Source of the DNA: Blastocatellia bacterium
Lineage (GTDB): Bacteria; Acidobacteriota; Blastocatellia; HR10; J050
Length of the DNA stretch: 64,000 nucleotides
Assembly (NCBI GenBank): GCA_026985075.1
Contig: JALSQX010000053.1
Coordinates: forward strand, 218,773-282,772
Reading direction: 5' to 3'
Positions 1 through 8,505 of the stretch are shown here, piece by piece. Within the stretch, counting starts at the first letter, position 1. Every line of letters starts with the position of its first letter. The notes under the pieces are model-generated. The model had not been told where the DNA came from. It saw nothing but the letters and a program-made list of their open reading frames with translations, and did no database searches. The position numbers and the translations under genes were made by a program.

Positions 1-375
1 GATCCGGAGCATCCTCGCCGATTGGTGCATCCGCGCGCTTACGGGACCTATCCGCGCATCCTGGGGAAATATGTCCGTCAAGAGCGGGTGATGCCGCTTG
101 AGGAAGCGATTCGCAAGATGACGTCGGCGGTGGCGCAACGACTCTCCATTCGCGACCGCGGGTTGCTCCGCGAAAGATTCTATGCCGATGTCGTCATCTT
201 CGATCCCCAGACGATCATCGATCGAGCGACCTACGAGCGGCCACATCAACTTTCCGTCGGCATTCGTTACGTATTCGTCAACGGAGTGGCCGTCGTCAAG
301 GAAGGCCGGCATACGGGAGCGAAGCCGGGACGGATCGTTCGTGGACCGGGATACGTTGAGAGATCAACTCGGTGA
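1..375 (+). CDS. N-acyl-D-amino-acid deacylase, C-terminal part (5' truncated by window)
   Basis: The reading frame is open from base 1 and ends at TGA 373-375, so only the last 124 residues are present. They carry the C-terminal signature of D-aminoacylase amidohydrolases: HPRAYGTYPRILG, then FYADVVIFDP and YVFVNGVAVVKEG, where the chain returns to the small beta-sandwich domain. The segment aligns along its whole length with the C-terminus of the complete homologue at 2659-4407 (YGTFPRKI, FYADLVVLD, YVFINGRLVVDRG), so the two are paralogues. The family hydrolyses N-acyl-D-amino acids using a metal-dependent TIM barrel, which here lies outside the window. A TTG at 22 is only an internal codon. 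Identity to the family is firm; the substrate is unknown. Confidence 0.85.
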   Translation, partial: DPEHPRRLVHPRAYGTYPRILGKYVRQERVMPLEEAIRKMTSAVAQRLSIRDRGLLRERFYADVVIFDPQTIIDRATYERPHQLSVGIRYVFVNGVAVVKEGRHTGAKPGRIVRGPGYVERSTR

Positions 376-652
376 TCGACGATCGACTCCGGGAGGCCAA
401 CCGCAACCGCGCCGGACTGAGCCCTCAGGGAGCATCGCCTCGGGGCCGGGGGCACGGCTCCTGGTCCCTGATCTATTCATTACAATCGGCTCGGAAGCGG
501 TGTCACTATCCCCCGATCTCATCGTACGGGACTCCAGGGATACAGCCATCTTAGCCTCCAGATTTCGCCCATGGTTTCCTAATCTCGTTCATCGCTTCCC
601 TGAGTTTTTTCTCACCTGTCCCGGCGCCTATAGCAACGAGTTATCAGCGCTC

Positions 653-1045
653 TTAGGAAGACCACTCCATTGCGCGCTCGCGTCTTTTACCGAATGACCA
701 GTAGTGGATGCCGCTGGACCGCACTCGCACGACCTTACCCATCCGTTGGGCCCGGGGGCGAAACGCCGGATGACGAAGGAATCGACGAATGTACTCGGCG
801 ACCTCATCAGGGGCTACATCCAAGTGCACGAGACAGTGACTAGGATGGCGTAATTGAGGATGATAGAAGTCATGATCGCGAGTGAAAAAAGTCGGTCGGT
901 GGAGTGCACGGAGAAGAGGAAGGATGTCATTCCGATCTTTCATTCCCGAGCGACCGATCTCCACGCCGATCTGCCGAAAGCGGATCTTTGCGGCTTGAAG
1001 ACGCTGGCGTTGATAGGCGTCGATGTTCTCATCCAAGATGTTCAC
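653..1045 (-). CDS. DUF5615 PIN-like protein, putative toxin partner
   Basis: This is a 130-residue protein. The N-terminus NILDENID carries the Asp-Glu pair of PIN-like nucleases of the DUF5615 type. KDRNDILPLL and TRDHDF match the later acidic positions of that fold. The start is GTG at 1043-1045, preceded by a weak AGCAGGCGG ribosome site. It lies 14 bases downstream of the DUF433 gene, in the usual order antitoxin then toxin. In other genomes DUF433-DUF5615 pairs are regarded as VapBC-like toxin-antitoxin modules that cut RNA, but activity here is inference. The C-terminal tail after about residue 95 is basic and not recognisable. Alternative: a non-toxic PIN-like nuclease remnant. Confidence 0.75.
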   Translation of the reverse strand: MNILDENIDAYQRQRLQAAKIRFRQIGVEIGRSGMKDRNDILPLLRALHRPTFFTRDHDFYHPQLRHPSHCLVHLDVAPDEVAEYIRRFLRHPAFRPRAQRMGKVVRVRSSGIHYWSFGKRRERAMEWSS

Positions 1046-1059
1046 GCCGCCTGCTCTTG

Positions 1060-1296
1060 CTACTTCTCCTTTTCGAGCAATGCTTGACGAGCCGACTCTA
1101 CAGCCTCAGCGATGGCCGCGCGACTGACTTTGTTGAAATACGCCTTCGATATTCGATCCCAGTCCCACCCTTGGGCCACATAGTAGAGCACATCCTTGCC
1201 CATGATGCGGGTGCCTTTAAACGTCAGTTGGCCGTGACCGATCTCGGGATCAGCGACGATATGTTGACCATATTCCTTTCGCTTGCGCGCTCCCAT
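1060..1296 (-). CDS. DUF433 domain protein, putative antitoxin
   Basis: This is a 78-residue protein with the DUF433 core: HIVADPEIGHGQLTFKGTRI, then VLYYVAQGWDWDRISKAYFNKVSRAAIAEAV. That is the winged-helix-like fold typical of antitoxins paired with DUF5615 toxins. I place the start at the ATG 1294-1296, not at the in-frame ATG 33 bases upstream. A GGGGAGG ribosome site stands the right distance before the inner ATG, and homology begins only after it. The stop is followed 14 bases later by the DUF5615 gene, so the two are co-transcribed. It is likely to bind its own operator, as antitoxins do, but no clear operator was seen. Confidence 0.75.
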   Translation of the reverse strand: MGARKRKEYGQHIVADPEIGHGQLTFKGTRIMGKDVLYYVAQGWDWDRISKAYFNKVSRAAIAEAVESARQALLEKEK

Positions 1297-1424
1297 GCCA
1301 TCCTCCCCTCGGTGGGTGGGTTTTACCACGTTGATCTTATTGAAACAATCACCCCACCAGAGGCTTCGTCAGGAACTTCCTCGACCGGATGAGCGGTCAC
1401 CATCAGTTCCTCGACCACGATCAA

Positions 1425-2555
1425 TCATCGCCGCTCTCTGGACGCATGTTTTCTCGAGGTCTCGATGGCCAGATCGGCGAGATTCTGCGCCAGCCGAGTG
1501 ACGCTGCGACCAGCCCCTTGAAGGTTCGTCATGACCGCCACGGCGATGCCCACATCGGGATAGATGAACAGTCGCGAACTGAAACCGGTTGACCCTCCGG
1601 CGTGGCCGAACACGCGGCCTTTCTTCTCATCGTGACCGAGAGCGAAGCCGAGACCGTAGTTCGTTCGCTTGCCGTTTTTCAGTTCGTAGGGCGTGAGCAT
1701 CTGTCGCAACGTTGAGGCCCTGATCAATGTCCCATCAAGGATGGATCGAGCGAACCGAAGTAAATCTTCCACCGTCGAGATCATGCCCCCACCGGCCCAT
1801 TTGAGGCTCACATCGGTGAACGGCGCATTGCGAAAGTCTCCGTTTTTTCCGCGAACGTATCCTCTGGCCCGATGAGGAACCAGTTCCCCTTGCTTCTCCA
1901 AACGGGTTGCCGTCATGCCCGCTGGTCCCCAGACATTGCTCTTCAGGTAAGCCTCGAACGAGAGTCCGGTGACCTCCTCAACCACGGCGGCGAGGATGTT
2001 GTAGCCAAATGTCGAGTAAGAGAAACGCGTCCCGGGTTCGAAGAGGAGAGGATCATTCATGAATACGGCCAGCGCTTCCTTCACTGTGTCGTAATGCTCC
2101 TTGGTCCCGAATTCGCCCGGCTTGTAATGACGAATTCCCGACGTATGCGTCATCAGATGTCGCAGGCTCACCGGCCAGCGCTTCTGAGGGAAATACGGCA
2201 CGATCGCGCGAATATCCTCATCGAGATTGATCTTCCCGCGCTCGACCAACTGCATGATGGCCACCGCAGAGATGGGCTTAGAGATGGAAGCAATGCGGTA
2301 CACGGTCTTCTCCGTGGCTGGAACCAGATTTTCCAGATCGGCATATCCGCTGCCGCCCGACCAGACGATCTTTCCATCGACGGAAAGAGCCGCCGAGACG
2401 CCCGGCAGATGGTCTTCCGTTCGAACTCTCTCGGTGAGAGCCCGAGCGCGCTCGGCGAGCCGTCGCGCCGCTCCCGATGACGCCGGCGCAACGCTCACCA
2501 GAGCGACGACGATGAACAACAAGATGAAGCATCGAGAAGTGTTCGGTCTCCTCAT
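1425..2555 (-). CDS. Secreted serine hydrolase, class C beta-lactamase family
   Basis: This is a 376-residue protein with a signal peptide (basic MRRPNTSR, hydrophobic ILLFIVVALVSV, then APASSGA). The catalytic SxxK is S90-I-S-K93. The Tyr of the YxN motif is Y180 (FSYSTFGYN), and the third motif is H318-A-G (GHAGGSTGF). Length and motif spacing fit the beta-lactamase/D-alanyl-D-alanine carboxypeptidase/esterase family. Such proteins may cleave D-Ala peptides, beta-lactams or esters, and the sequence does not say which. Start ATG 2553-2555 has a strong GGAGGAGG site. It lies just downstream of, and on the same strand as, the D-aminoacylase gene, suggesting a link to D-amino-acid or peptidoglycan-fragment turnover (inference). 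Confidence 0.9.
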   Translation of the reverse strand: MRRPNTSRCFILLFIVVALVSVAPASSGAARRLAERARALTERVRTEDHLPGVSAALSVDGKIVWSGGSGYADLENLVPATEKTVYRIASISKPISAVAIMQLVERGKINLDEDIRAIVPYFPQKRWPVSLRHLMTHTSGIRHYKPGEFGTKEHYDTVKEALAVFMNDPLLFEPGTRFSYSTFGYNILAAVVEEVTGLSFEAYLKSNVWGPAGMTATRLEKQGELVPHRARGYVRGKNGDFRNAPFTDVSLKWAGGGMISTVEDLLRFARSILDGTLIRASTLRQMLTPYELKNGKRTNYGLGFALGHDEKKGRVFGHAGGSTGFSSRLFIYPDVGIAVAVMTNLQGAGRSVTRLAQNLADLAIETSRKHASRERR

Positions 2556-2658
2556 CGGTCATCCTCCTCCGCCTGGAAAGAGCCGACTCCGCATTCAACG
2601 AGAGTGAGCGATTCATCCAATGAACGTTTGTGCCCGCGGTCTATCGATGATGAATCGA

Positions 2659-4407
2659 TCACCGTCGATGCGGCGTCAACACTCTGCCCGGGAGCGCCCA
2701 GGTCAGCTTCCCTCGATCCACGACCAACCGACCATTGATGAAGACATAGTCAACGCCCTCGGCGTACTGATGCGGCTGGAAGAACGTCGCCCGATCGCGC
2801 ACGCGATCCACGTCCAGGACGACGAGATCGGCATAGAAACCCTGGCGCACCAGACCGCGCTCCCAGAGACGCAAGATCTGAGCGGGCAACGAGGTGGCCG
2901 AGCGGATCACCTGCTCGATCGAGATCACTCTCTTCTCCAGGGCATAGCGTCGAATTTTGCGAGGGAACGTGCCGTAAAATCGCGCATGGACGGGCCCATC
3001 TTCGGGGAGCGCGATGCCTCCATCGGTCGCCGTGGCCGTCCAGGGCTGGGCCGCGTAGGCTTCGACGTCGCCCTCCCAGAGGGAGAAACCGCGAAGCCGC
3101 GCGCCTCCCGGACGATGGCGGAATCCTTCCCGTTGCAGGATTAACGCCATCTCCACCGCCGACGTGTGGCGCGCTGCAGCCAGCTCGGCGAGCGTCTTAC
3201 CGATGAAGTGATGATCCGGATATTCGAAAACGACGATATGCTCGGGTCCACCTCGCCGGGCGATTTCATGAGCGATGTCTCGCCTGAGCTTCTCCGCTTG
3301 CGCTGGATCGGCGAGCACTTCATCGAGCCGAGCAGCATAATCGGGCGGCGTCGATGATGGTTGGGTAGCGGGACGAGCCATCGCCTGACCAAACGCCCAG
3401 CGAGGAATCAAGACCGTATTCCCGTCGCTTCCAGTGGTCGTATACGGATACTGATCGGCCCAGATCTCGATGCCCCGCGCTCGCGCCTCGGTGATCAATC
3501 GGATGGCCGCATGACTGGATCCCCAATAATGCGCGCCCTTCGCCTTGATGTGCGAGGCGACGACGGGAACGCCGGTTCGCCGACCAATCTCGATCGTCTC
3601 GCGCACAGCATCCAATAATGTGGGCGGGCGCATCTGGTGTTGGCTCGGCCAATACCACATCGGATCGCCCCCCTCGCTCCGTTGATGCGAGATGAACACG
3701 CCGCCAAAGGGCGCCAGGACGTTCACGAGCGCCACCAGCTCCTCAGTCGTACTCCAGCGTCCAGGTACGTATTCGAGCCCGGCCGATAACCCATAGGCTC
3801 CTTCCTCCATTCCCTGTCGCACGAGTTGACGCATCTTCTCGATCTCGTCTGGCGTGGCCGGTCGACGAAAATCGTCCCCCATGACCTGACGGCGCACGGT
3901 ACCATGACCGACGAGGAGGATGACGTTGGGGCCTGTTCCCTTTTGCTCTAATTCGGCGCGTTGCTCGGCAATCGGCCACGGCGATCGGCCATCTTGATTG
4001 ACCACCACCGTGGTGATGCCTTGACTCACCAGGTTGGGCGCGGCCCGGCGACGCGCGTCTTCCGAGCGTAATCCGCGCCGTCGACCTCCAGGACCATCGG
4101 CATGGGAGTGGAGATCGATGAAGCCCGGTACGACGACCTTTCCCCGCACGCCGATGACGCGCTTGGCCGGGAAGCCATCCAACTGTCCGATGGCGGCAAT
4201 TCGATCGCCGCGAATCCCCACATCGGCGCGAAACCAGGGATTCCCGCTCCCGTCGAGGACGCGACCACCGAGCAAGATCACATCGAACGATGATTCCTCA
4301 CTCTTTTGACCGGCGGCGCCGACCAAGGGCCCAGCCACGAGGAGAATTGCCGCCAACGTGATGAACCATCGAGGAAACAGCGTCTTCTGAATCCTCCTCT
4401 CCATCAT
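2659..4407 (-). CDS. Exported N-acyl-D-amino-acid deacylase (D-aminoacylase)
   Basis: This is a 582-residue amidohydrolase. The N-terminus has a signal-like segment (FPRWFITLAAILLVAGPLVGAAG). The small beta domain begins with FDVILLGGRVLDGSGNPWF. The metal-binding HxH is H100-S-H102 in PGFIDLHSHADG, followed by VVVNQDGRSPWP, GLSAGLEYVPG, and VVASHIKAKG, a metal-ligand histidine region. The C-terminus is YVFINGRLVVDRG. Together these are the D-aminoacylase/dihydroorotase-like pattern. It removes the acyl group from N-acyl-D-amino acids, probably outside the cytoplasm because of the signal. It is paralogous to the truncated gene at 1-375. The next ATG, one codon in, would also serve as start. 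Confidence 0.9.
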   Translation of the reverse strand: MMERRIQKTLFPRWFITLAAILLVAGPLVGAAGQKSEESSFDVILLGGRVLDGSGNPWFRADVGIRGDRIAAIGQLDGFPAKRVIGVRGKVVVPGFIDLHSHADGPGGRRRGLRSEDARRRAAPNLVSQGITTVVVNQDGRSPWPIAEQRAELEQKGTGPNVILLVGHGTVRRQVMGDDFRRPATPDEIEKMRQLVRQGMEEGAYGLSAGLEYVPGRWSTTEELVALVNVLAPFGGVFISHQRSEGGDPMWYWPSQHQMRPPTLLDAVRETIEIGRRTGVPVVASHIKAKGAHYWGSSHAAIRLITEARARGIEIWADQYPYTTTGSDGNTVLIPRWAFGQAMARPATQPSSTPPDYAARLDEVLADPAQAEKLRRDIAHEIARRGGPEHIVVFEYPDHHFIGKTLAELAAARHTSAVEMALILQREGFRHRPGGARLRGFSLWEGDVEAYAAQPWTATATDGGIALPEDGPVHARFYGTFPRKIRRYALEKRVISIEQVIRSATSLPAQILRLWERGLVRQGFYADLVVLDVDRVRDRATFFQPHQYAEGVDYVFINGRLVVDRGKLTWALPGRVLTPHRR

Positions 4408-4424
4408 CGCCCTCCTTCAAGAAT

Positions 4425-4485
4425 CAGTGGCGCAAGATGTCATCTTGTGCTTCATCACTTTTGTTCCTCGCAGTGGCTCGTACCC
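4425..4485 (+). repeat. Dispersed palindromic repeat, family II, copy 1
   Basis: The segment GTGGCGCAAGATG...CATCTTGTGC forms a hairpin at about 4430-4450. It is followed by CACTTTTGTTCCTCGCAGTGGCTCG. The same order (GCGCAAG palindrome, TTTT with C/T-rich stretch, GTGGCTCG) recurs near 8385, near 35,140 on the other strand and near 62,625. It lies in the gap upstream of the D-aminoacylase gene. Function unknown. Confidence 0.6.
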
Positions 4486-4646
4486 GATTCTTTCAAACGA
4501 TCAGTGGCGCACGCGTCCGCCTCGCACCATGCCACTTTCACCGTCGGTGGCGAGCCCGAACACGCGGGCGATCCATCTCCTCATAACTGCCCGGGGAGAT
4601 CGAGGTCTCGAAAGCAACCGGCCTCTCCGTCCCCCGATCTCTCCAT

Positions 4647-5792
4647 TCACCCACCCTCGTGTTCACCGAGTCCACCCGCCCCTTCGCCATAGCGAGCGCC
4701 CATCAGGTCCGAGGATGCGCGCTCAGATCCTCCGGAATGAAACAGAAAGTCGTCATAGAGCGCGCGTGCGATATGAGCGATAGCCCGTTCACGTTCGACG
4801 ATCTCCTCGGTCGATTCTTTCACAAACACGGCCAGCGCCAGGTGACCGGCTCCGTACGGTAACGTGATAATTCCCACATCGTTGGTCGTCCCGCCAATTG
4901 TTCCGGTCTTATGAGCCACCACGGTGCCCGGAGGCAAAAACCCTTTAATGCGCTGCGCTCCCGTCTCACAGCGCCGCATGATATCAAGAAGCAGCTCGGT
5001 ACTCTCCCGACTGAGTGCTCGTCCTCGCCATACCTTCTCCAATAATTGAACCATGGCGGTGGGTGTGGCCGTATCGCGTGGATCGGCATCGAAGGCGGAG
5101 GCCGCCGCCCGACGCTTCTCCTCGGGAATGGATTCATAGAAGCGACGGAAGTCGATCGGCGTCATCCCCAGTAACGAGGAGGCTTTGACGCCCATCCAAT
5201 CGGCGATGATTTCCACTGTCGGTCGATCGACGCGAATACCTTCGATGCCCAATTCTCGAAGTCGCTCTGTCACGGCATTTGGTCCACCGGCGAGTCGAAG
5301 GAGCACATCGGTGGCCGTGTTATCACTGATGATGAGCATGAGTTCAAGGAGCGTGCGAACCGAGAGAGCACCGCCGGACGCATCGAGCCACCGGGCGAGC
5401 AGTCCGCTGCCCGGATGGAGATCTCGTCGCCGGAGCGTCACCAGGCGGCTGAGCGCCAACTCTTTTTGATCCACGCGGGTCAGCACCTGAATGGCGATGG
5501 GGATTTTGTAGGTGCTGGCCATGGGGAAGCGCTCGTCTCCATGGAGGGATATGGCGCGCCCGGTCTCCAGATGAAGAGCGCCCACGCCCACGCGACCGCC
5601 GGCCAGTTCGGCCAATCGCTCTATTTCACTCTTCAGGCGAGAGGGCTCAACATCTCCGGTGGCGCGCCAACTGGCCCCGGCCGGACGTCCTCCCACCAAC
5701 ACCGTGATGGCGAGCAAGAACGCAATGACGGCGAGGTGGACCCACTTCAAAAACGATGCCGAGGAACGAGTATGTAGAGTGGCAATGTGCAT
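4647..5792 (-). CDS. Class A beta-lactamase homologue with enlarged omega-loop region
   Basis: This is a 381-residue protein from the ATG 5790-5792. An in-frame ATG at 5885 is excluded because the promoter lies between them. A membrane or signal segment (LKWVHLAVIAFLLAITVLVGG) comes first. Catalytic motifs are S93-T-Y-K96, S156-D-N158 and K295-T-G297, exactly the class A set. DPRDTATP, normally just after the omega-loop Glu-Leu-Asn, is present. However, the nearest candidate for the general-base Glu is E194 (DRPTVE), more than 40 residues before it, so the loop seems enlarged by roughly 30-35 residues. A beta-lactamase is most likely; a penicillin-binding peptidase-like role is possible. An AAGGAGG ribosome site lies 10 bases before the ATG. 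Confidence 0.88.
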   Translation of the reverse strand: MHIATLHTRSSASFLKWVHLAVIAFLLAITVLVGGRPAGASWRATGDVEPSRLKSEIERLAELAGGRVGVGALHLETGRAISLHGDERFPMASTYKIPIAIQVLTRVDQKELALSRLVTLRRRDLHPGSGLLARWLDASGGALSVRTLLELMLIISDNTATDVLLRLAGGPNAVTERLRELGIEGIRVDRPTVEIIADWMGVKASSLLGMTPIDFRRFYESIPEEKRRAAASAFDADPRDTATPTAMVQLLEKVWRGRALSRESTELLLDIMRRCETGAQRIKGFLPPGTVVAHKTGTIGGTTNDVGIITLPYGAGHLALAVFVKESTEEIVERERAIAHIARALYDDFLFHSGGSERASSDLMGARYGEGAGGLGEHEGG

Positions 5793-5846
5793 GACCCGAT
5801 CTCCTCCTTGGTTTAAACACTCGGCGTCTGGCCGATGCACACCGGT

Positions 5847-5875
5847 CATATAGCATAGCGCGAAGCGACAGTCAA
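5847..5875 (-). promoter_or_regulatory. Sigma-70 promoter of the beta-lactamase gene
   Basis: On the minus strand TTGACT (5870-5875), a 17-base spacer and TATATG (5847-5852) form a good -35/-10 pair. Transcription would begin near 5840, which leaves the ATG at 5792 as the first usable start. Confidence 0.7.
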
Positions 5876-6025
5876 GGATGTGCAACAGTCATTGCACAGC
5901 GACTTCGTACAACAACCGATGGGCGCGGCGCTCGTCGATGAGGGCTCCTGCCTGGCTGACGACTCGCCGCGCGTTCAAGGCAGAGGCTGATGCCCAGGGT
6001 GGATCTGAGGATATTTCGCGCTCGC

Positions 6026-6054
6026 TTGACAATTCGCAACATTTGGTGTATACG
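6026..6054 (+). promoter_or_regulatory. Sigma-70 promoter of the GNAT gene
   Basis: A perfect TTGACA (6026-6031), a 17-base spacer and TATACG (6049-6054). The start of transcription near 6061 excludes the longer reading frame beginning at 5990 and points to the ATG codons at 6092 or 6104. Confidence 0.75.
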
Positions 6055-6091
6055 GTACCCCTCCGGTCGAAGGGATGATGCATTAGAGATT

Positions 6092-6988
6092 ATGGAAAGA
6101 TCCATGACGCCACCGAAGAGCGAAGAACGTTCGATCATCCTCAGGGACATCGAGCGCATCGCGGAGATGCAGGAGGTCGAAGAGTTGCAGAAAGAGGTAT
6201 GGGGGATGAGCGATCGCGATATTGTGCCCATTACCCAGCTCGTGGCGGCCAAAGCGGCGGGAGGCGTCCTCATCGGGGCGTTCGAAGGAGATCAGATGGT
6301 CGGTTTCGTGTATGGTTTCGTCGGTTATGAGCGTGGCTCTCTGTCTCTTCACTCCCACATGCTGGCCGTCCGCCCCGCCTATCAAAATCGCCATCTGGGA
6401 TATCGACTCAAACTGGCGCAACGCGATCGCGCCCTCGAGCAAGGGATCACGCGCATCACCTGGACGTACGATCCGCTGCAGAGCCTCAATGCCCATTTCA
6501 ATTTCGGCAAGCTCGGCGTCCTCGCCGATGAATACAAGATCAACTTTTACGGAGAAGAGACCTCCAGCTTTCTCCACCGCAACATCGGTGGGACGGATCG
6601 GCTCTGGGTGACTTGGTTGCTGGAGAGCCCCCGCGTCAAAGAGCGACTGGAACATCCCATCACGGAGAAAGGGCTCCCCAGGGAGTGGGAAACGCTCTCG
6701 CCGCTCGTGCGGGTCGGATCCGACGATGCGCCGGTGAGAGGTGATCTGGCCGAGAGCCTCGCGCGCGACGCCGCGCTCATCGAGATTCCCGGTTACATCC
6801 GCCAGCTTCAGCAGGATCGACCGCAGTTAGCCGCCGAGTGGCGCCAGGCGACGCGCTGGGCGTTCACCGAGGCGCTGGCCGCCGGCTATCTGGTTCAGGA
6901 ATTCTACCGATCGGCTGGAGATGATCGGCCACGAGGAGTATATCTCCTGGTGGCGGGAAAGACGCTGGAAGATTTCTTGGAGCATTGA
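6092..6988 (+). CDS. Predicted GNAT-superfamily acetyltransferase (COG3375-like)
   Basis: This is a 298-residue protein from ATG 6092; ATG 6104 is equally possible. The N-terminal half is a GNAT domain: ERIAEMQEVEELQKEVWG, then GVLIGAFEGDQMVGFVYGF (beta4), LHSHMLAVRPAYQNRHLGYRLKLAQRDRAL (acetyl-CoA loop region Q-N-R-H-L-G-Y) and WTYDPLQSLNAHFNFGKLG, a hallmark of this subfamily. The C-terminal third (PREWETLSPLV onward) is specific to the subfamily and lacks a known role. The acceptor substrate is unknown. The stop codon is followed after four bases by the serine hydrolase start, so the two form an operon. In other bacteria members of this family sit beside menaquinone genes, but none are visible here. 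Confidence 0.8.
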   Translation: MERSMTPPKSEERSIILRDIERIAEMQEVEELQKEVWGMSDRDIVPITQLVAAKAAGGVLIGAFEGDQMVGFVYGFVGYERGSLSLHSHMLAVRPAYQNRHLGYRLKLAQRDRALEQGITRITWTYDPLQSLNAHFNFGKLGVLADEYKINFYGEETSSFLHRNIGGTDRLWVTWLLESPRVKERLEHPITEKGLPREWETLSPLVRVGSDDAPVRGDLAESLARDAALIEIPGYIRQLQQDRPQLAAEWRQATRWAFTEALAAGYLVQEFYRSAGDDRPRGVYLLVAGKTLEDFLEH

Positions 6989-6992
6989 ACCA

Positions 6993-8240
6993 ATGAATGA
7001 TCTTGGAGCCGACGGTCGGCGATCCCCTCAGAGATGGCTCGCCGGGGTGTGCGTCTTTCTCCTGTTAGGTATTCTCCTCGCCATCGATGGGCCCGCCGAC
7101 GCGTTCTCCATTCACGGGCAACAGTCGGCCGCCTCTTATTTCCCGGATCGCTGGCACTGGGAGTGGAAACAACCCGAAGAGGTCGGCCTCGATTCGCGGG
7201 CTCTCCAACGGGCGATCGCCTTCGCCCAGGCTCACGAGGGCACCGGTGGTTCCAAAAACATTCGCCAATACATCACGCGAAGCTTCGCCCGGGAACCACT
7301 CAACGACATTATCGGTCCGGTCAAGGATCGCGGTGAGCCAAATGGTCTGGTGGTCCGTCACGGATACATCGTAGCTGAATGGGGAGACACGGAGCGAGCA
7401 GATATGACGTTCAGTGTGACCAAGAGCTATCTGTCCACCGTGGCGGGACTGGCACTCGATCGCGGATTGATCGACAATGTCCACGATCGGGTCCAGAAAT
7501 ACGTGCCAGATGAGACCTTCGATTCCGCCCACAATCGCCAGATCACCTGGCATCACCTCCTCACCCAGACGAGCGAGTGGGAGGGGACGCTATGGGGCAA
7601 GCCGGACTGGGCTGATCGTTGGCGAGGTCAGATGCGCCAATTACACGAGCCGGGTACGCATTGGCAATATAATGACGTGCGCGTCAACGTTCTCGCCTAT
7701 GCCCTGCTGCAGGTATGGCGAAAGCCTCTCCCTCAAGTGCTGAAAGCGCAGGTCATGGATCCCATCGAAGCGTCCAACACCTGGCGCTGGTATGGCTACC
7801 GGAATTCGTTTGTCACCATCGATGGCCTTCGCATACAGTCGGTCAGTGGCGGCGGACACTGGGGCGGAGGGATGTGGATTCACTCGCGAGACCAGGCGCG
7901 ATTCGGATACTTGTATCTCCGTCGAGGAAAATGGAGAGATCGCCAAATTCTCTCCGAGAGATGGATCGACATGGCGACCACTCCCACTCCTGTCAAACCG
8001 ATCTACGGGTACATGTGGTGGTTGAACACGAACCGGAAGCTTTTCCCCAGCGCCCCCGCCTCCAACTTCTTTGCTCTCGGGGCGGGAACGAACATGATCT
8101 GGGTTGATCCGGAACACGATCTGGTCGTGGTCGTGCGCTGGATCGATCGAAGAGAAATCGATGGATTCATTCAACGCCTGTTGGCCGCTGTCAAGTCGCC
8201 GGTCACAAACAGGAGTAATATGAGACGCCCATCTGGATGA
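6993..8240 (+). CDS. Membrane-anchored or secreted serine hydrolase, beta-lactamase family
   Basis: This is a 415-residue protein from ATG 6993, four bases after the GNAT stop. An N-terminal hydrophobic stretch (WLAGVCVFLLLGILLAI) acts as signal or anchor. The catalytic SxxK is S141-V-T-K144 (MTFSVTKSYLS). The second motif is Y226-N-D (HWQYNDVRVN), and the glycine-rich SGGGHWGGGMW and FFALGAGTNMIWVD form the rest of the active-site wall. The architecture matches the class C beta-lactamase/6-aminohexanoate-dimer-hydrolase-like group, whose substrates range from amides to esters. It is distinct from the hydrolase at 1425-2555, with no close similarity beyond the motifs. The substrate cannot be named. 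Confidence 0.87.
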   Translation: MNDLGADGRRSPQRWLAGVCVFLLLGILLAIDGPADAFSIHGQQSAASYFPDRWHWEWKQPEEVGLDSRALQRAIAFAQAHEGTGGSKNIRQYITRSFAREPLNDIIGPVKDRGEPNGLVVRHGYIVAEWGDTERADMTFSVTKSYLSTVAGLALDRGLIDNVHDRVQKYVPDETFDSAHNRQITWHHLLTQTSEWEGTLWGKPDWADRWRGQMRQLHEPGTHWQYNDVRVNVLAYALLQVWRKPLPQVLKAQVMDPIEASNTWRWYGYRNSFVTIDGLRIQSVSGGGHWGGGMWIHSRDQARFGYLYLRRGKWRDRQILSERWIDMATTPTPVKPIYGYMWWLNTNRKLFPSAPASNFFALGAGTNMIWVDPEHDLVVVVRWIDRREIDGFIQRLLAAVKSPVTNRSNMRRPSG

Positions 8241-8274
8241 CCGCCAAGCGACGAGCGCAAGTCGAAGACACCCT

Positions 8275-8470
8275 CCTTGGAAAATCACCGCAGAGGCGCA
8301 GAGAGCGCAGAGATCCTCCAACAGGCTCTTTTCACCCCCTCGGTGTGCTCAGGCGCGCCATGGACAGCTCCTTGGAAAATAGTGGCGCAAGCTGCCGGCT
8401 TGCGCTCCTCCCCCAACGAGCCCATTTTCATCCCCTCGGTGTGGCTCGGAGGCCGCGGATGACTCCCTGG
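8275..8470 (+). repeat. Dispersed palindromic repeat, family II, copy 2 (tandem partial duplication)
   Basis: This fills the gap between two convergent genes. A perfect 8-bp stem GCGCAAGC/GCTTGCGC lies at 8385-8405, followed by CATTTTCATCCCCTCGG and GTGGCTCGG. A second CACCCCCTCGGTGTGCTC unit precedes it at about 8330-8375, so roughly 60 bases are imperfectly duplicated. The whole 8374-8470 block aligns with the reverse complement of 35,085-35,185. Confidence 0.65.
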
Positions 8471-8505
8471 GAAACAACCGGTATAAGATATCATCTCGGG
8501 GAATA

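Noticed and set aside
376-652. Plus and minus frames after the first deacylase
   Set aside because: Short, mutually overlapping, without motifs or ribosome sites. They look like shadows in non-coding sequence.
5990-6091. N-terminal extension of the GNAT protein
   Set aside because: It would begin upstream of the perfect TTGACA promoter and is not family-like.
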